In this document: in pieces, positions 9,109 to 17,646 of the stretch
How positions within the stretch are numbered: position 1 is the stretch's first letter
Layout: every line of letters begins with the position of its first letter
Source of the DNA: JAYQKL01 sp049889535
GTDB lineage: Bacteria > Pseudomonadota > Alphaproteobacteria > RS24
DNA length: 64,000 bases
Assembly: GCA_049889535.1 (NCBI GenBank)
Contig: JBMHDF010000018.1
Coordinates: 310,001 to 374,000, forward strand
Direction: 5' to 3'
Made by a program: the position numbers and the translations under genes
Notes under the pieces: generated by a model
The model's database searches: none
What the model was told of the DNA's origin: nothing
Seen by the model: only the letters and a program-made list of their open reading frames with translations

Positions 9109-9811
9109 GCAAACGCGATTGGGTTTCATCATCTGCCACACCATCAACATGGTGCGCGCGATAATGTCTTTGAAATGCTGAAACCACAATTTGCGTGGAT
9201 TCATCATAAATATCACTTGCAGGCAACTCGTAGCCAAAATCTGCCAGCGCGTGGCGCAAAGCGGCAACCGACTGTCCTTGATCACATAATTTAAGTGGCG
9301 TCTTACCCATTGGCGAAACAGTAGAATATAATCCGAACCCTTGCTGCGCGAGCCATTGCCAGTCAAAAGCTTCACCCGGGTCAATTTTTCGGGCGGGCGC
9401 AACATCACTATGGCCTAGAAACCGGGCAGAAGGGATTTCATGACGCGTTTTTATATCTTGTAACAATGCTACTAAGGCTTGCATTTGTAAGCTGGGAAAA
9501 GGCGCACATAAACCGTTTTCATCAGGGCCTTGATGCGCCAGTTCAATCCCAATAGAACAGGCATTAATATCACGCTCCCCCTGCCAATAGGCCACCCCCG
9601 CATGCCAAGCTCGCTGTTCCTCCTCAACCAGTTTGAAAATAGCACCCGCCTCATCAATCAAATAATGCGCAGACACTTTTGCCTGCGGGTCGCATAAACG
9701 CGCCAAAGCCGCCGCTGCAGAAACCATATTTGTATAATGAAGCACAATCATATCCACCGCATGATTTTTCCGGCTGTCAAAATTGGGGGAAGAGCTCAGT
9801 TGATATGACAT
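9083..9811 (-). CDS. N-acetylmuramoyl-L-alanine amidase, AmpD/AmiD type with peptidoglycan-binding domain
   Basis: This zinc amidase (Amidase_2 fold) cleaves the MurNAc-L-Ala bond in muropeptides. Zinc-site motifs are visible: IVLHYTNM (H25), HYLIDEAG, and GHSDVAPARKIDPG with its His and Asp ligands. Residues about 180-240 form a PG_binding_1 domain (GQSVAALRHALADFGY, VVSAFQRHYRAHHVDGVADD). No signal peptide is seen at the N-terminus, which favours a cytoplasmic recycling role as in AmpD, although AmiD-like enzymes share the two-domain layout. Its 3' end contains the rnpB promoter, so the two are transcribed in tandem on the minus strand. Confidence 0.9.
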   Translation of the reverse strand: MSYQLSSSPNFDSRKNHAVDMIVLHYTNMVSAAAALARLCDPQAKVSAHYLIDEAGAIFKLVEEEQRAWHAGVAYWQGERDINACSIGIELAHQGPDENGLCAPFPSLQMQALVALLQDIKTRHEIPSARFLGHSDVAPARKIDPGEAFDWQWLAQQGFGLYSTVSPMGKTPLKLCDQGQSVAALRHALADFGYELPASDIYDESTQIVVSAFQRHYRAHHVDGVADDETQSRLLDLLAQSG

Positions 9812-9906
9812 TAAATTTCATTCTCATTTAATCGGGGTGACTGTGTTTTTTCATTGTCGTACTTGCTATCTGCCTATAAGCAATTAGCATATAGTTTAAC
9901 ACTGGA

Positions 9907-10611
9907 ATGAGTATGATGTCATATCCTTACGCTTTTCTTTTTGACCTTGATGGCACATTAGCCGAAACCGCACCTGATTTGGTGGGCGCGATGAATCATG
10001 TGTTGCACCAACATAATATTGACCCCGTACCCACAACCCATGTGCGAGACATGATTGGCGGCGGGGCGCGGGTGATTTTAGAGCGCGGCTTGGCGTTTAA
10101 TCATATTAAATGGGATGATGAAAAACTCGATACAGCTACTGAGGAATTAGTAGCTTATTATTATGACCATATCGCCGATGCCAGCCATTTATTTGATGGA
10201 GTGCAAGACTGCCTGCAGACCATTCAACAGGCTGGTTTTGGTTGCGCGGTGGTGACCAATAAACGCTACGGACTGGCCGAAAAACTTTTGACTGCCCTGC
10301 AAATTGATGGCTATTTCCAAACCCTGATTGGGGGCGACAGCCTGCCCACACGCAAGCCTGAACCTGATATGTTGCAGCAGGCGGCGACAGATTTGGACAC
10401 GCCCATTGCAAACTGCCTGATGATTGGCGATAGTGAGGCGGATACAAAAGCCGCGCAAGCGGCGGGCATGGCTTGCCTTTGTGTTGATTTTGGCTATAGC
10501 CGCACACCAGTGACTGAACTGGGCGCGCAAGCGATTATCTCGCATTATGATGAATTTTGGCCAGCGGCTAAACGCTGCCTACCGGCTTTGAAGACTCAGA
10601 TAAATCTGTAA
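9907..10611 (+). CDS. gph: Phosphoglycolate phosphatase, HAD superfamily
   Basis: A 234-residue HAD phosphatase of the Gph type, which hydrolyses 2-phosphoglycolate from DNA repair or oxygenase side reactions. Motif I is FDLDGTLAET (D13 and D15), motif II VVTNK, and motif III/IV KPEPDML with MIGDSEAD. The helical cap domain sits between motifs I and II (about 20-85). The start at 9907 has only a weak upstream GGA; the ATG two codons later is an alternative. It stands alone between two minus-strand genes. The specific substrate is inferred from family resemblance only. Confidence 0.88.
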   Translation: MSMMSYPYAFLFDLDGTLAETAPDLVGAMNHVLHQHNIDPVPTTHVRDMIGGGARVILERGLAFNHIKWDDEKLDTATEELVAYYYDHIADASHLFDGVQDCLQTIQQAGFGCAVVTNKRYGLAEKLLTALQIDGYFQTLIGGDSLPTRKPEPDMLQQAATDLDTPIANCLMIGDSEADTKAAQAAGMACLCVDFGYSRTPVTELGAQAIISHYDEFWPAAKRCLPALKTQINL

Positions 10612-10627
10612 CCCACAACCAAAGAAA

Positions 10628-12334
10628 TTATTGCGCATCTGCGAGGTCAAACAAATCCAGCATGCCTTTTTTCAAAATCTTTCCACTGGCATTGCGCGGC
10701 AGATTTTCTTGCGCCAACCAAATATAACGCGGCACTTTAAAAGGTGCGAGATGCTCGCGGCAAGCTTCCCGGATTTCTTCAGCGCTTTGGGAGTGGCCCG
10801 CTTTCAAGAACACAGCGGCTCCAACCTCCTCACCCAAGCGGTCGTCAGGCACCGCAAAGACAGCACATTCCGCAATCGCAGAATTTTTATAAAGCGCAAC
10901 TTCCACCTCAGCGCTGTAAATATTTTCGCCACCGCGAATGAGCATATCTTTAATGCGGTCGGTGATATAGAGAAAACCATTTTCATCAAGGCGGCCAACA
11001 TCGCCTGTGTGTAACCAGCCATCGCGAATGGTTTCCGCCGTTGCCTCTGGCTTGTTCAAATAGCCAGCAAAAACATTGGGCCCGCGCACGCAAATTTCGC
11101 CAATCTCACCTTGCGGCACATCTTCACCCGCACCATTCACAATCCGCGCGTCCATAGTCACGACCACTGGCCCGACACTGTCTGGATGCATCACGCTAAA
11201 TTCTTTTGAAATGCCGGCAATAATCCCGCTCACCTCTGTCATGCCATAACCTGTGCCAGGCTTGCCATTGCTGAGCTTAGCGTCAATATCTTTAATCAAA
11301 TCTGGTTGGAAAGCAGAGCCGCCCCCGCCCAATGTCTGAACAGTCGAGGTGTCATATTTGTCAAAATCAGGGTGGTTAATCAACTCACGCGACATGACGG
11401 GCACACCTGTAATGCTGGAAATTTTTTCTTTTTCAATAATTTTGAGCGCCTCACCTGCATCCCATTTATACATAAAGACAATCTTGCCACCAATCATGGT
11501 CACGGGTTGCATGGCGCAATTATTGGCGGTGACGTGGAAAAGCGGCGTGGTCAGTAAAACATTGACCGGATCCCCTTCTCCAATCGGGGCCAATTGGTCT
11601 TCTGTACCAGCTTCACGCGCTACCGCCACATCGACTGCGCGCATCATGCACAAATAATTCATCAAATTGGCAATGCAGCTGCGATGTGTCAGCTGCGCGC
11701 CTTTTGGAAAACCCGTTGTGCCAGATGTGTAAAAAACACAAGCCACATCATCAGGGCTGATTTCAGGCTGGGGCAAATCACCCCCAAACTCTTTTAATTC
11801 TTGATAAGGCGTGACGTTATCGGCATTTTCTTTAAACCGCACCCCGACAATCTTTATGTTTGGGAATTGTTCACGAAGCGGCTCAATATGGCGATAACAC
11901 CCCGCATCACTGATAATGATATCTGGCTGGGAGTCCTCAATCGCATAGTGCATTTCTTCACTAATCCACCATGCATTCATCCCGACACAGACCGCGCCAA
12001 TCGATAAAATTGCCCAATAAGCAATCACCCATTCAGGATAATTCCGCATCGCCACCGCAACTTTATCACCAGGTTTGATGCCCTGAGAAACAAGCCAGTT
12101 TGCTACAGAGGCAACTTCCTCATGGGTTTGCGTATAGGTCCATCGCTCATCATCATAAACCAGATATTCATTATCAGCTTTGGCAATAGTCAGCGACCAA
12201 ATATCCCGCATAGAGGGAGGTGCAAGCAAAAAACCACGCATGGTTTCACCCTTAATTTCCATTTCGGAAACAGCAAACAGACTGTCATGTGCGGTTAATT
12301 CTTCAAGCGCGTCACGCAAATGTTGATAAATCAT
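10628..12334 (-). CDS. Fatty-acyl/carboxylate-CoA ligase (AMP-forming)
   Basis: An ANL-superfamily ligase that activates a carboxylic acid to its CoA thioester through an acyl-adenylate. The ATP motif FYTSGTTGFPKG, GYGMTE, the TGDVGRLDENG hinge region and the C-terminal lysine segment NASGKILK are intact. I start it at the ATG at 12334 (568 residues) because GGGGGTATT precedes it; upstream in-frame codons lack a ribosome-binding site. It is divergent from an SDR gene and near two acyl-CoA dehydrogenases and an enoyl-CoA hydratase, so a role in degrading a fatty or side-chain acid is likely. The substrate cannot be read from sequence. Confidence 0.9.
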   Translation of the reverse strand: MIYQHLRDALEELTAHDSLFAVSEMEIKGETMRGFLLAPPSMRDIWSLTIAKADNEYLVYDDERWTYTQTHEEVASVANWLVSQGIKPGDKVAVAMRNYPEWVIAYWAILSIGAVCVGMNAWWISEEMHYAIEDSQPDIIISDAGCYRHIEPLREQFPNIKIVGVRFKENADNVTPYQELKEFGGDLPQPEISPDDVACVFYTSGTTGFPKGAQLTHRSCIANLMNYLCMMRAVDVAVAREAGTEDQLAPIGEGDPVNVLLTTPLFHVTANNCAMQPVTMIGGKIVFMYKWDAGEALKIIEKEKISSITGVPVMSRELINHPDFDKYDTSTVQTLGGGGSAFQPDLIKDIDAKLSNGKPGTGYGMTEVSGIIAGISKEFSVMHPDSVGPVVVTMDARIVNGAGEDVPQGEIGEICVRGPNVFAGYLNKPEATAETIRDGWLHTGDVGRLDENGFLYITDRIKDMLIRGGENIYSAEVEVALYKNSAIAECAVFAVPDDRLGEEVGAAVFLKAGHSQSAEEIREACREHLAPFKVPRYIWLAQENLPRNASGKILKKGMLDLFDLADAQ

Positions 12335-12484
12335 AATACCCCCAAAAATATATAATATTAACCTAATCGACCCATGAGAAATCTCAAGCCTTTTTCGCCC
12401 CAAAAGCGCGCTTTTACACGAGGATTGCTTTACGAACTTCTTCTCATATGCGATAAAACAGTAACTATTTTTTAGGGGGAAATT
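12335..12484. promoter_or_regulatory. Divergent control region between acyl-CoA ligase and SDR genes
   Basis: This 150-base region must hold both promoters. It contains a perfect 14-bp palindrome, AAAAGCGCGCTTTT, at 12402-12415 and a shorter inverted repeat TGAGA-AA-TCTCA at 12375-12386, either of which could be an operator. AGGGGG just before 12485 is the SDR ribosome-binding site, and GGGGGTATT on the minus strand is that of the ligase. Promoter boxes are not clear enough to call. Confidence 0.4.
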
Positions 12485-13387
12485 ATGAGTTTAGACTTTA
12501 CAAATAAAACCGTCATTGTCACAGGTGCTGGAGGCGGTTTAGGGCGCGCACATGCATTGGAATTTGCCAGACGCGGCGCTAATGTTGTGGTGAATGATTT
12601 AGGCGGTTCTGTTGACGGCACAGGCGGGTCCTCCGAAGCTGCAGAAGCAGTTGTGAAAGAAATCACAGATAATGGCGGCACAGCGATTGCCAATGGCGCA
12701 TCGGTTACTGATGATGAAGGTGTGCAAAATATGGTCAAACAGACATTAGACGCGTTTGGCGGCATCGATGTGCTGGTCAATAATGCTGGTATTTTGCGGG
12801 ATAAAAGTTTCACCAAAATGACGCTGGAAGAATTCCAGACAGTTTTGGAAGTTCATGTGCTGGGCACTGTTAAACCTACACATGCCATTTTCCCTATTAT
12901 GAAAGAGCAAGGCTTTGGCCGCATTATGGTGACAACATCATCTTCTGGTCTTTATGGTAATTTTGGTCAGTCCAATTATGGTGCGGGCAAAATGGGTGTT
13001 GTTGGCTTTATGAACACCATCAAACTTGAGGGGCAAAAATATAATGTGCATATTAATGCGCTTGCGCCAATTGCGGCTACACGCATGACCGAAGGCTTGA
13101 TACCCGAAGAAGCTTTTGCGTTGCTGGAGCCTCATAAAGTAACACCCGCTGTGGTTTATATGTGCGGCGAAGACGCCCCGACAGGGACAATTATTTGTGC
13201 CGGCGCTGGCGCCTTTGCGATTTCACAAATTTTGGAGTCAGAGGGTATGTTCATCAGCAATGAACCAACAGCTGAAGATATTGCGGCAAATTGGGATAAA
13301 ATTTCAGATATGAGCAATGCCACACCAAAAGCTATGGGTGGCGAGCAAACATTGAAATTTGTGACGATGGCCATGGAAAACCAGTAA
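12485..13387 (+). CDS. SDR-family (3R)-hydroxyacyl-CoA dehydrogenase-like oxidoreductase
   Basis: A 300-residue short-chain dehydrogenase resembling the dehydrogenase domain of peroxisomal multifunctional enzyme type 2. The cofactor loop TGAGGGLG is at residues 13-20, NNAG at 99-102, and the catalytic set is S152, Y165 and K169 (YGAGK). The D/LGG segment after beta-2 (VNDLGGSVDG) is typical of the MFE-2 group. The C-terminal 60 residues extend beyond the core fold. The AGGGGG ribosome-binding site is strong. In context it would oxidise a 3-hydroxyacyl-CoA made by the hydratase encoded nearby. Chain specificity is unknown. Confidence 0.85.
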   Translation: MSLDFTNKTVIVTGAGGGLGRAHALEFARRGANVVVNDLGGSVDGTGGSSEAAEAVVKEITDNGGTAIANGASVTDDEGVQNMVKQTLDAFGGIDVLVNNAGILRDKSFTKMTLEEFQTVLEVHVLGTVKPTHAIFPIMKEQGFGRIMVTTSSSGLYGNFGQSNYGAGKMGVVGFMNTIKLEGQKYNVHINALAPIAATRMTEGLIPEEAFALLEPHKVTPAVVYMCGEDAPTGTIICAGAGAFAISQILESEGMFISNEPTAEDIAANWDKISDMSNATPKAMGGEQTLKFVTMAMENQ

Positions 13388-13406
13388 GCCTATCGCAAGC
13401 AAAAAG

Positions 13407-13431
13407 AAACCCGCCAATGGCGGGTTTTTTT
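13407..13431. terminator. Rho-independent terminator, probably bidirectional
   Basis: A perfect 9-bp stem, AAACCCGCC (13407-13415) with GGCGGGTTT (13419-13427) around a 3-base loop, is followed by a T run on the plus strand and, on the minus strand, by CTTTTTG. It lies between the convergent SDR and enoyl-CoA hydratase genes and can end both transcripts. Confidence 0.9.
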
Positions 13432-13451
13432 ATGCGTGTCTAAATGATGAT

Positions 13452-14252
13452 TTATTTTCCCTGATACTGGCCATCGCGTTTTTCAAAAAATGCTTTCAAG
13501 GCCTCTTCATGGTCTTGCGTGCGATGCAACGGCGCCTGGGCGGTTGCAGCAGCTTCCAACGCCGATGGCAAATCCTGCTCCATCGCGGCACGCATTAGGC
13601 GCTTGGTTTCGCGAATGGCCAAAGGCGGCTTGGCCGCAATCTGCGCCGCGAGTTCATGCGCGCGCGCCAGCAAGTTTTCAGCTGTCAAAACCTCTGTGAC
13701 CAACCCCCAAGAGAGCGCTTGGTCTGCGTCAATTAAAGCGCCTGTATAAAGCATGGTAGCGGCGCGGGATAAACCAATATTGCGCGGCAAAAGCCATGCC
13801 CCGCCATCACCCGGAATAAGCCCGATAGAAGCAAAACTTGATCCAAATTTCGCGTTTTGAGAGGCCAGCCGAATATCGCAATAGCCCGCCACATCATGAC
13901 CCAGCCCAACAGCCGCGCCATTAACTGCCGCAATAATCGGCACCTGACAGCTCCAAACCGCGCGCACAATTTCATGCACATTGGTGCGATAGGCTTCAGC
14001 AATATCATCAACCGTGCCATCAAATAGGCCACGCCGCGCCAACATATCTTTGACATTGCCGCCCGCTGAAAAAGCTTTGCCCGCGCCGGTGAGAATAACC
14101 GCGCGCACATTTTCGTCATTATTGATACGTTGAAACAAATCCCGAAAAGCGTCGCCATCGCCAGCATCAGCCAATGCATTTAGGCGGTCTGGGCGGTTCA
14201 GGGTAATTTGCACCACCCCGCCACGCTGCTCTTCAAGCAGCCAATCTGACAT
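13452..14252 (-). CDS. Enoyl-CoA hydratase/isomerase family protein
   Basis: A 266-residue crotonase-fold protein that would hydrate a 2-enoyl-CoA. The first oxyanion-hole segment is AFSAGGNVKDM and the second is NGAAVGLGHDVAGYCDIRLAS. The usual C-terminal helix RKRDGQYQGK-type ending is also present (AFFEKRDGQYQGK). Catalytic glutamates at standard positions are not obvious: GDGGAWLLPR provides an acidic residue in the second site, while the first aligns with a histidine/aspartate pair, so activity class is uncertain. Its start shares one base with the stop of the upstream acyl-CoA dehydrogenase (TAATG), so it is the last gene of that operon. Confidence 0.88.
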   Translation of the reverse strand: MSDWLLEEQRGGVVQITLNRPDRLNALADAGDGDAFRDLFQRINNDENVRAVILTGAGKAFSAGGNVKDMLARRGLFDGTVDDIAEAYRTNVHEIVRAVWSCQVPIIAAVNGAAVGLGHDVAGYCDIRLASQNAKFGSSFASIGLIPGDGGAWLLPRNIGLSRAATMLYTGALIDADQALSWGLVTEVLTAENLLARAHELAAQIAAKPPLAIRETKRLMRAAMEQDLPSALEAAATAQAPLHRTQDHEEALKAFFEKRDGQYQGK

Positions 14253-15406
14253 TAAGCTGCCTCTTGGGCAGACTTATTACTCTCAGTTGAAAATCTTTTG
14301 AGGTGAAAGTCCTCATCGCCAAATTGAATATTCAAAGTGGTCAGGCGCTTAAAATAATGGCCAATATTCAGCTCTTCTGTCATGCCCATGCCGCCATGAA
14401 TATGCACAGCATTTTGACCGACCATGCGCCCTGATTTACCAATATAGGATTTCGCCGCAGACACGGCCTGACGGCGCTCTGATGCTTCAGCATCTAATTT
14501 TAAATGTGCCATTGTCGTGATAGAGGTTGCATGCTCGCCCTCACCCAACATATCAACCATACAATGTTGCAAAACCTGAAAACTTCCTATGGGTTGGCCA
14601 AATTGTTTACGGGTGCGGGCATATTCTATAGTTGCAGCAGTTGCTGCTTTCATTGCGCCAACAGCTTCTGCACATGCGGCAGCGGCGCCAAAGTCTAACG
14701 CCTCTTCAAGCACATCAAAACCACCATCAACCGGGCCAATCACAGCATCAGCTGATAGCTTGACATTTTCGAAACTAACATCACTCGCACGCCCACCATC
14801 TACTGTGTTGAAATCTTGACAAGAAACACCTGCTGCTTGCTTTTCGACAATGAATAAGGTGATGCCTTGCGTATCATTTTCATCACCAGATGTGCGCGCC
14901 GAGACTATCAAATGAGATGCCCAAGGCGCAGCAATCACAACTGATTTATGACCGTTTAAAACGAACCCATCGCCATCTGCTTTGGCTGACAAGCGCACAT
15001 GATTGGCCTGATACCGGCTTTGCGTTTCGCTATAAGCTAATGCCCAAATCGCCGAGCCATCCGTGATAGATGGAATATAAGCCTGCTTTTGCGCGTCTGT
15101 TCCATGCCGGTCAAGCATGCCGCCGCAAAGGATAATTGTTGGCAAATACGGTTCCATAACCAGACCTTTGCCAAACTCTTCCATCACCAGCATGGCATCA
15201 ACTGCACCACCGCCAAAACCGCCCTGCTCTTCGCTAAACGGTGCCGCCAGCAGGCCAAGCTCAGCAAATTTTTGCCAATTCTCAGCACTCATTCCTGACT
15301 CTGAACGGACAATTTTCATCCGCTTGTCGAAATCATAATTATCCTGCACAAAGGTTTGCACCATATTGCGCAGCAAGGTTTGCTCTTCACTAAAATTAAA
15401 GTCCAT
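14252..15406 (-). CDS. Acyl-CoA dehydrogenase, probable non-catalytic partner subunit
   Basis: A 384-residue flavoprotein fold. N-terminal helical domain (SEEQTLLRNMVQTFVQDNYD), middle beta domain (GFVLNGHKSVVIAA) and C-terminal bundle (YARTRKQFGQPIGSFQVLQH, HIHGGMGMTEE) are all present. The position of the medium-chain-type catalytic Glu (YEGT) reads QFGD, and the isovaleryl-type position (LDxER) reads ALDFG, so I see neither catalytic base. That pattern is known from inactive subunits of heteromeric acyl-CoA dehydrogenases such as those of steroid side-chain degradation. I start at the ATG at 15406, preceded by GAGG; the upstream TTG is unlikely. Pairing with the upstream dehydrogenase is inferred. 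Confidence 0.85.
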   Translation of the reverse strand: MDFNFSEEQTLLRNMVQTFVQDNYDFDKRMKIVRSESGMSAENWQKFAELGLLAAPFSEEQGGFGGGAVDAMLVMEEFGKGLVMEPYLPTIILCGGMLDRHGTDAQKQAYIPSITDGSAIWALAYSETQSRYQANHVRLSAKADGDGFVLNGHKSVVIAAPWASHLIVSARTSGDENDTQGITLFIVEKQAAGVSCQDFNTVDGGRASDVSFENVKLSADAVIGPVDGGFDVLEEALDFGAAAACAEAVGAMKAATAATIEYARTRKQFGQPIGSFQVLQHCMVDMLGEGEHATSITTMAHLKLDAEASERRQAVSAAKSYIGKSGRMVGQNAVHIHGGMGMTEELNIGHYFKRLTTLNIQFGDEDFHLKRFSTESNKSAQEAA

Positions 15407-15444
15407 TTTAATCCTCAAACACGATGTGCGATCAATGACGCCTG

Positions 15445-16632
15445 TTAAACACCAAGCGCAAACTTGGCGATGATATTTTTCTGAATTTCGTTTGACCCGC
15501 CATAAATAGCTGTCTTACGCATACCAAAATAATTTTGCGCCGCGCCAATGCCATAATCTGGCCCGACATGCGAATAATTATCCGGCACTTCAATAAACGG
15601 CGCTGCCGTCATTGCATAATTGCCCATAGCTTCCATTGTCAGCTCTGCAACCCGCATTTGAATTTCGGTACCCCGAATTTTCATGAACGACGCCTCAAGC
15701 CCCGTAGCTGTGCCTTCTAATTCAGCAGACAAAGCCCGCAGCTCAGTAAATTCAAGCGCCAATAAATCAACCTCGAGTTCAGCAATTTTCTTGGTGAAGC
15801 TTTCATCTGTGATGAGTGGATCACCTGCCATTGTTTCGGCCCGCGCAATATTTTTCAGCTTTTCAATCGCTTTTTTAGATTTCATAACCTCAGCAATATT
15901 GCTGCGCTCATTGACCAATAGGAATTTCGCAATCCCCCAGCCATTGCCTTCTTCGCCAACAAGATTGGCAACTGGCACACGCACATCAGTGAAGAAAACT
16001 TCATTCACATGATGGCCACCATCAATGGTGTAAATCGGGCGCACTTCAATGCCTGGTGTGTTCATATCAATCAGCAAAAAGCTAATGCCCTGTTGTGGTT
16101 TGCCCGAATTATCGGTCCGCACCAGACAAAAAATCCAATCGGCATATTGCGCCATGGTTGTCCAGATTTTATGACCATTGACAATATAATCGTCGCCATC
16201 ACGCTCTGCTTTTGTTTTCAAAGACGCCAAGTCAGAACCCGAACCCGGCTCAGAATAGCCCTGACACCACCAGTCAGACCCATCAAGAATACGCGGCAAA
16301 TAATGCGCTTTTTGCTCTTCTGTTCCGAAATTTTGCAACACTGGACCCAACATGGTGATACCAAATGGCATAATATTAACACCACCAATACGGCCAAGCT
16401 CTTGGTCGAAAATATAACGCTGAGTCAAATCCCAACCCGGCCCGCCATATTCTTTTGGCCAGCTCGGCGCAATCCAACCCTTGTCAGCAAGAATTCGATG
16501 CCATGACAAAAAATCTTCCTTTGTCATCGCACCGAATCTTTTTTCTTTCAGATCGGCTGGATATTTTTCTTCCATAAAGCTTCGAACTTCTGCCCGAAAC
16601 GCTTTTTGTTCGTCCGTAAATGCAAGATCCAT
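15445..16632 (-). CDS. Acyl-CoA dehydrogenase, probable catalytic subunit
   Basis: A 395-residue acyl-CoA dehydrogenase with the FadE-type signature: WPKEYGGPGWDLTQRYIFDQEL, the FAD-binding QGYSEPGSGSDLASLKTKA, NGHKIWTT and IYGGSNEIQKNIIAK at the C-terminus. The medium-chain catalytic Glu position is Gly (YGGS), but an isovaleryl-type Glu is present in VNERSNI, about residue 242. The start at 16632 is supported by GGGGGA six bases upstream; the ATG four codons earlier has no ribosome-binding site. It is first in a three-gene operon with a second dehydrogenase and an enoyl-CoA hydratase, suggesting one beta-oxidation round on a specific acyl-CoA. Confidence 0.9.
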   Translation of the reverse strand: MDLAFTDEQKAFRAEVRSFMEEKYPADLKEKRFGAMTKEDFLSWHRILADKGWIAPSWPKEYGGPGWDLTQRYIFDQELGRIGGVNIMPFGITMLGPVLQNFGTEEQKAHYLPRILDGSDWWCQGYSEPGSGSDLASLKTKAERDGDDYIVNGHKIWTTMAQYADWIFCLVRTDNSGKPQQGISFLLIDMNTPGIEVRPIYTIDGGHHVNEVFFTDVRVPVANLVGEEGNGWGIAKFLLVNERSNIAEVMKSKKAIEKLKNIARAETMAGDPLITDESFTKKIAELEVDLLALEFTELRALSAELEGTATGLEASFMKIRGTEIQMRVAELTMEAMGNYAMTAAPFIEVPDNYSHVGPDYGIGAAQNYFGMRKTAIYGGSNEIQKNIIAKFALGV

Positions 16633-16693
16633 CTTTTCCCCCATGGTTCATGATTCTGGGCGATATTAGTGAAAAGCGCACCCCAAATCAATT

Positions 16694-16717
16694 AAAAATG
16701 ACGCATGCGTCATTTTT
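16694..16717. promoter_or_regulatory. Perfect 24-bp palindrome: operator or bidirectional terminator
   Basis: The core ATGACGCATGCGTCAT is flanked by five A on the left and five T on the right, giving 12+12 perfectly symmetric bases centred at 16705/16706. It lies 62 bases upstream of the acyl-CoA dehydrogenase start and 27 bases beyond the cobA stop, both minus strand. A 10-bp stem with CATG loop and T tract could terminate cobA. Perfect two-fold symmetry with no spacer equally suits a TetR- or GntR-type operator for the operon. I cannot choose between these from sequence. Confidence 0.6.
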
Positions 16718-16743
16718 TCTATAAATCTTAGTCCTTACAATAT

Positions 16744-17583
16744 TTAGCGCGCTGAAGGGAACCAATCAAGGGTTTCGGCGAGATTGACCACATGTCCAAT
16801 AACCACAATCGAAGGGGGTTCAAGCGCCAGTTTTTTGACATCTTTTGCCGCCTGCGCCAGCGTGGTGACATGTTTTCTTTGCATCGGCGTGGTGGCTTGG
16901 GTGATGAAAGCAACAGGTTCATCAGGCGCGCGCCCTGCGGCCATGAGTTTTTCAGCTATTACTTCTAATTTGCTCATGGCCATATAAAGCACCAAAACGG
17001 GCGCGCCTTTGGATAAAGCCTCCCAATCCAGCAATTCGGTTTTATCACTACCCGCTAAATGGCCGGTAATAAAAGTAACAGCATGATTAACATCACGATG
17101 CGTGACCGGAATACCTGCATAGGCTGGCGCAGCGACACCAGCTGTTACACCTGGCAAAACACGAAAAGGAATATTTTCTGCAACCAGCCGCTCTGCTTCT
17201 TCTCCACCACGCCCAAATACAAATGGATCTCCCCCCTTAAGCCGCAAAACCCGTTTATTGGCGCGCGCAAAAGCAACCAGCTGGTCAGAAATATCCTCTT
17301 GTTTCATAGAAGGTTTGCCGCCGCGTTTACCCGCATAAAAACACTCGGCGGTTGCGGGAAGCAAAGACAAAATATCTTCACTCACCAAAGCGTCATAAAT
17401 CACAATATCCGCCTGCTGCAAAGCATTGACTGTGTGCAATGTCAAAAGGCCTGGATCACCGGGTCCTGCACCTGCCAGCCAAACCCAACCAGGCTCAAAA
17501 ACAGGCATATTCGCCGTTTTCACATCAGGCAATGGCGCCCCAGCTTGGCGCAAACGCACAATATCCTGTTCCAATTTTTTCAT
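16744..17583 (-). CDS. cobA: Uroporphyrinogen-III C-methyltransferase
   Basis: SUMT methylates uroporphyrinogen III at C2 and C7 to give precorrin-2, the precursor of siroheme and cobalamin. Family motifs are complete: WLAGAGPGDPGLLT, the LKGGDPFVFGRGGEE block, PGVTAG, AYAGIPVTHRD and ITGHL. About 30 extra N-terminal residues precede the catalytic core. There is no CysG-type dehydrogenase/chelatase domain. The siroheme-dependent sulfite reductase gene is about 15 kb away in this window, so siroheme supply for it is the likely role. It is transcribed alone, divergently from the phosphohexomutase gene. Confidence 0.93.
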   Translation of the reverse strand: MKKLEQDIVRLRQAGAPLPDVKTANMPVFEPGWVWLAGAGPGDPGLLTLHTVNALQQADIVIYDALVSEDILSLLPATAECFYAGKRGGKPSMKQEDISDQLVAFARANKRVLRLKGGDPFVFGRGGEEAERLVAENIPFRVLPGVTAGVAAPAYAGIPVTHRDVNHAVTFITGHLAGSDKTELLDWEALSKGAPVLVLYMAMSKLEVIAEKLMAAGRAPDEPVAFITQATTPMQRKHVTTLAQAAKDVKKLALEPPSIVVIGHVVNLAETLDWFPSAR

Positions 17584-17646
17584 ACTGCGTTATACGTAAT
17601 CACATAATGAATGTAAAATCATCGTATATGATGAATTTTTATATTA

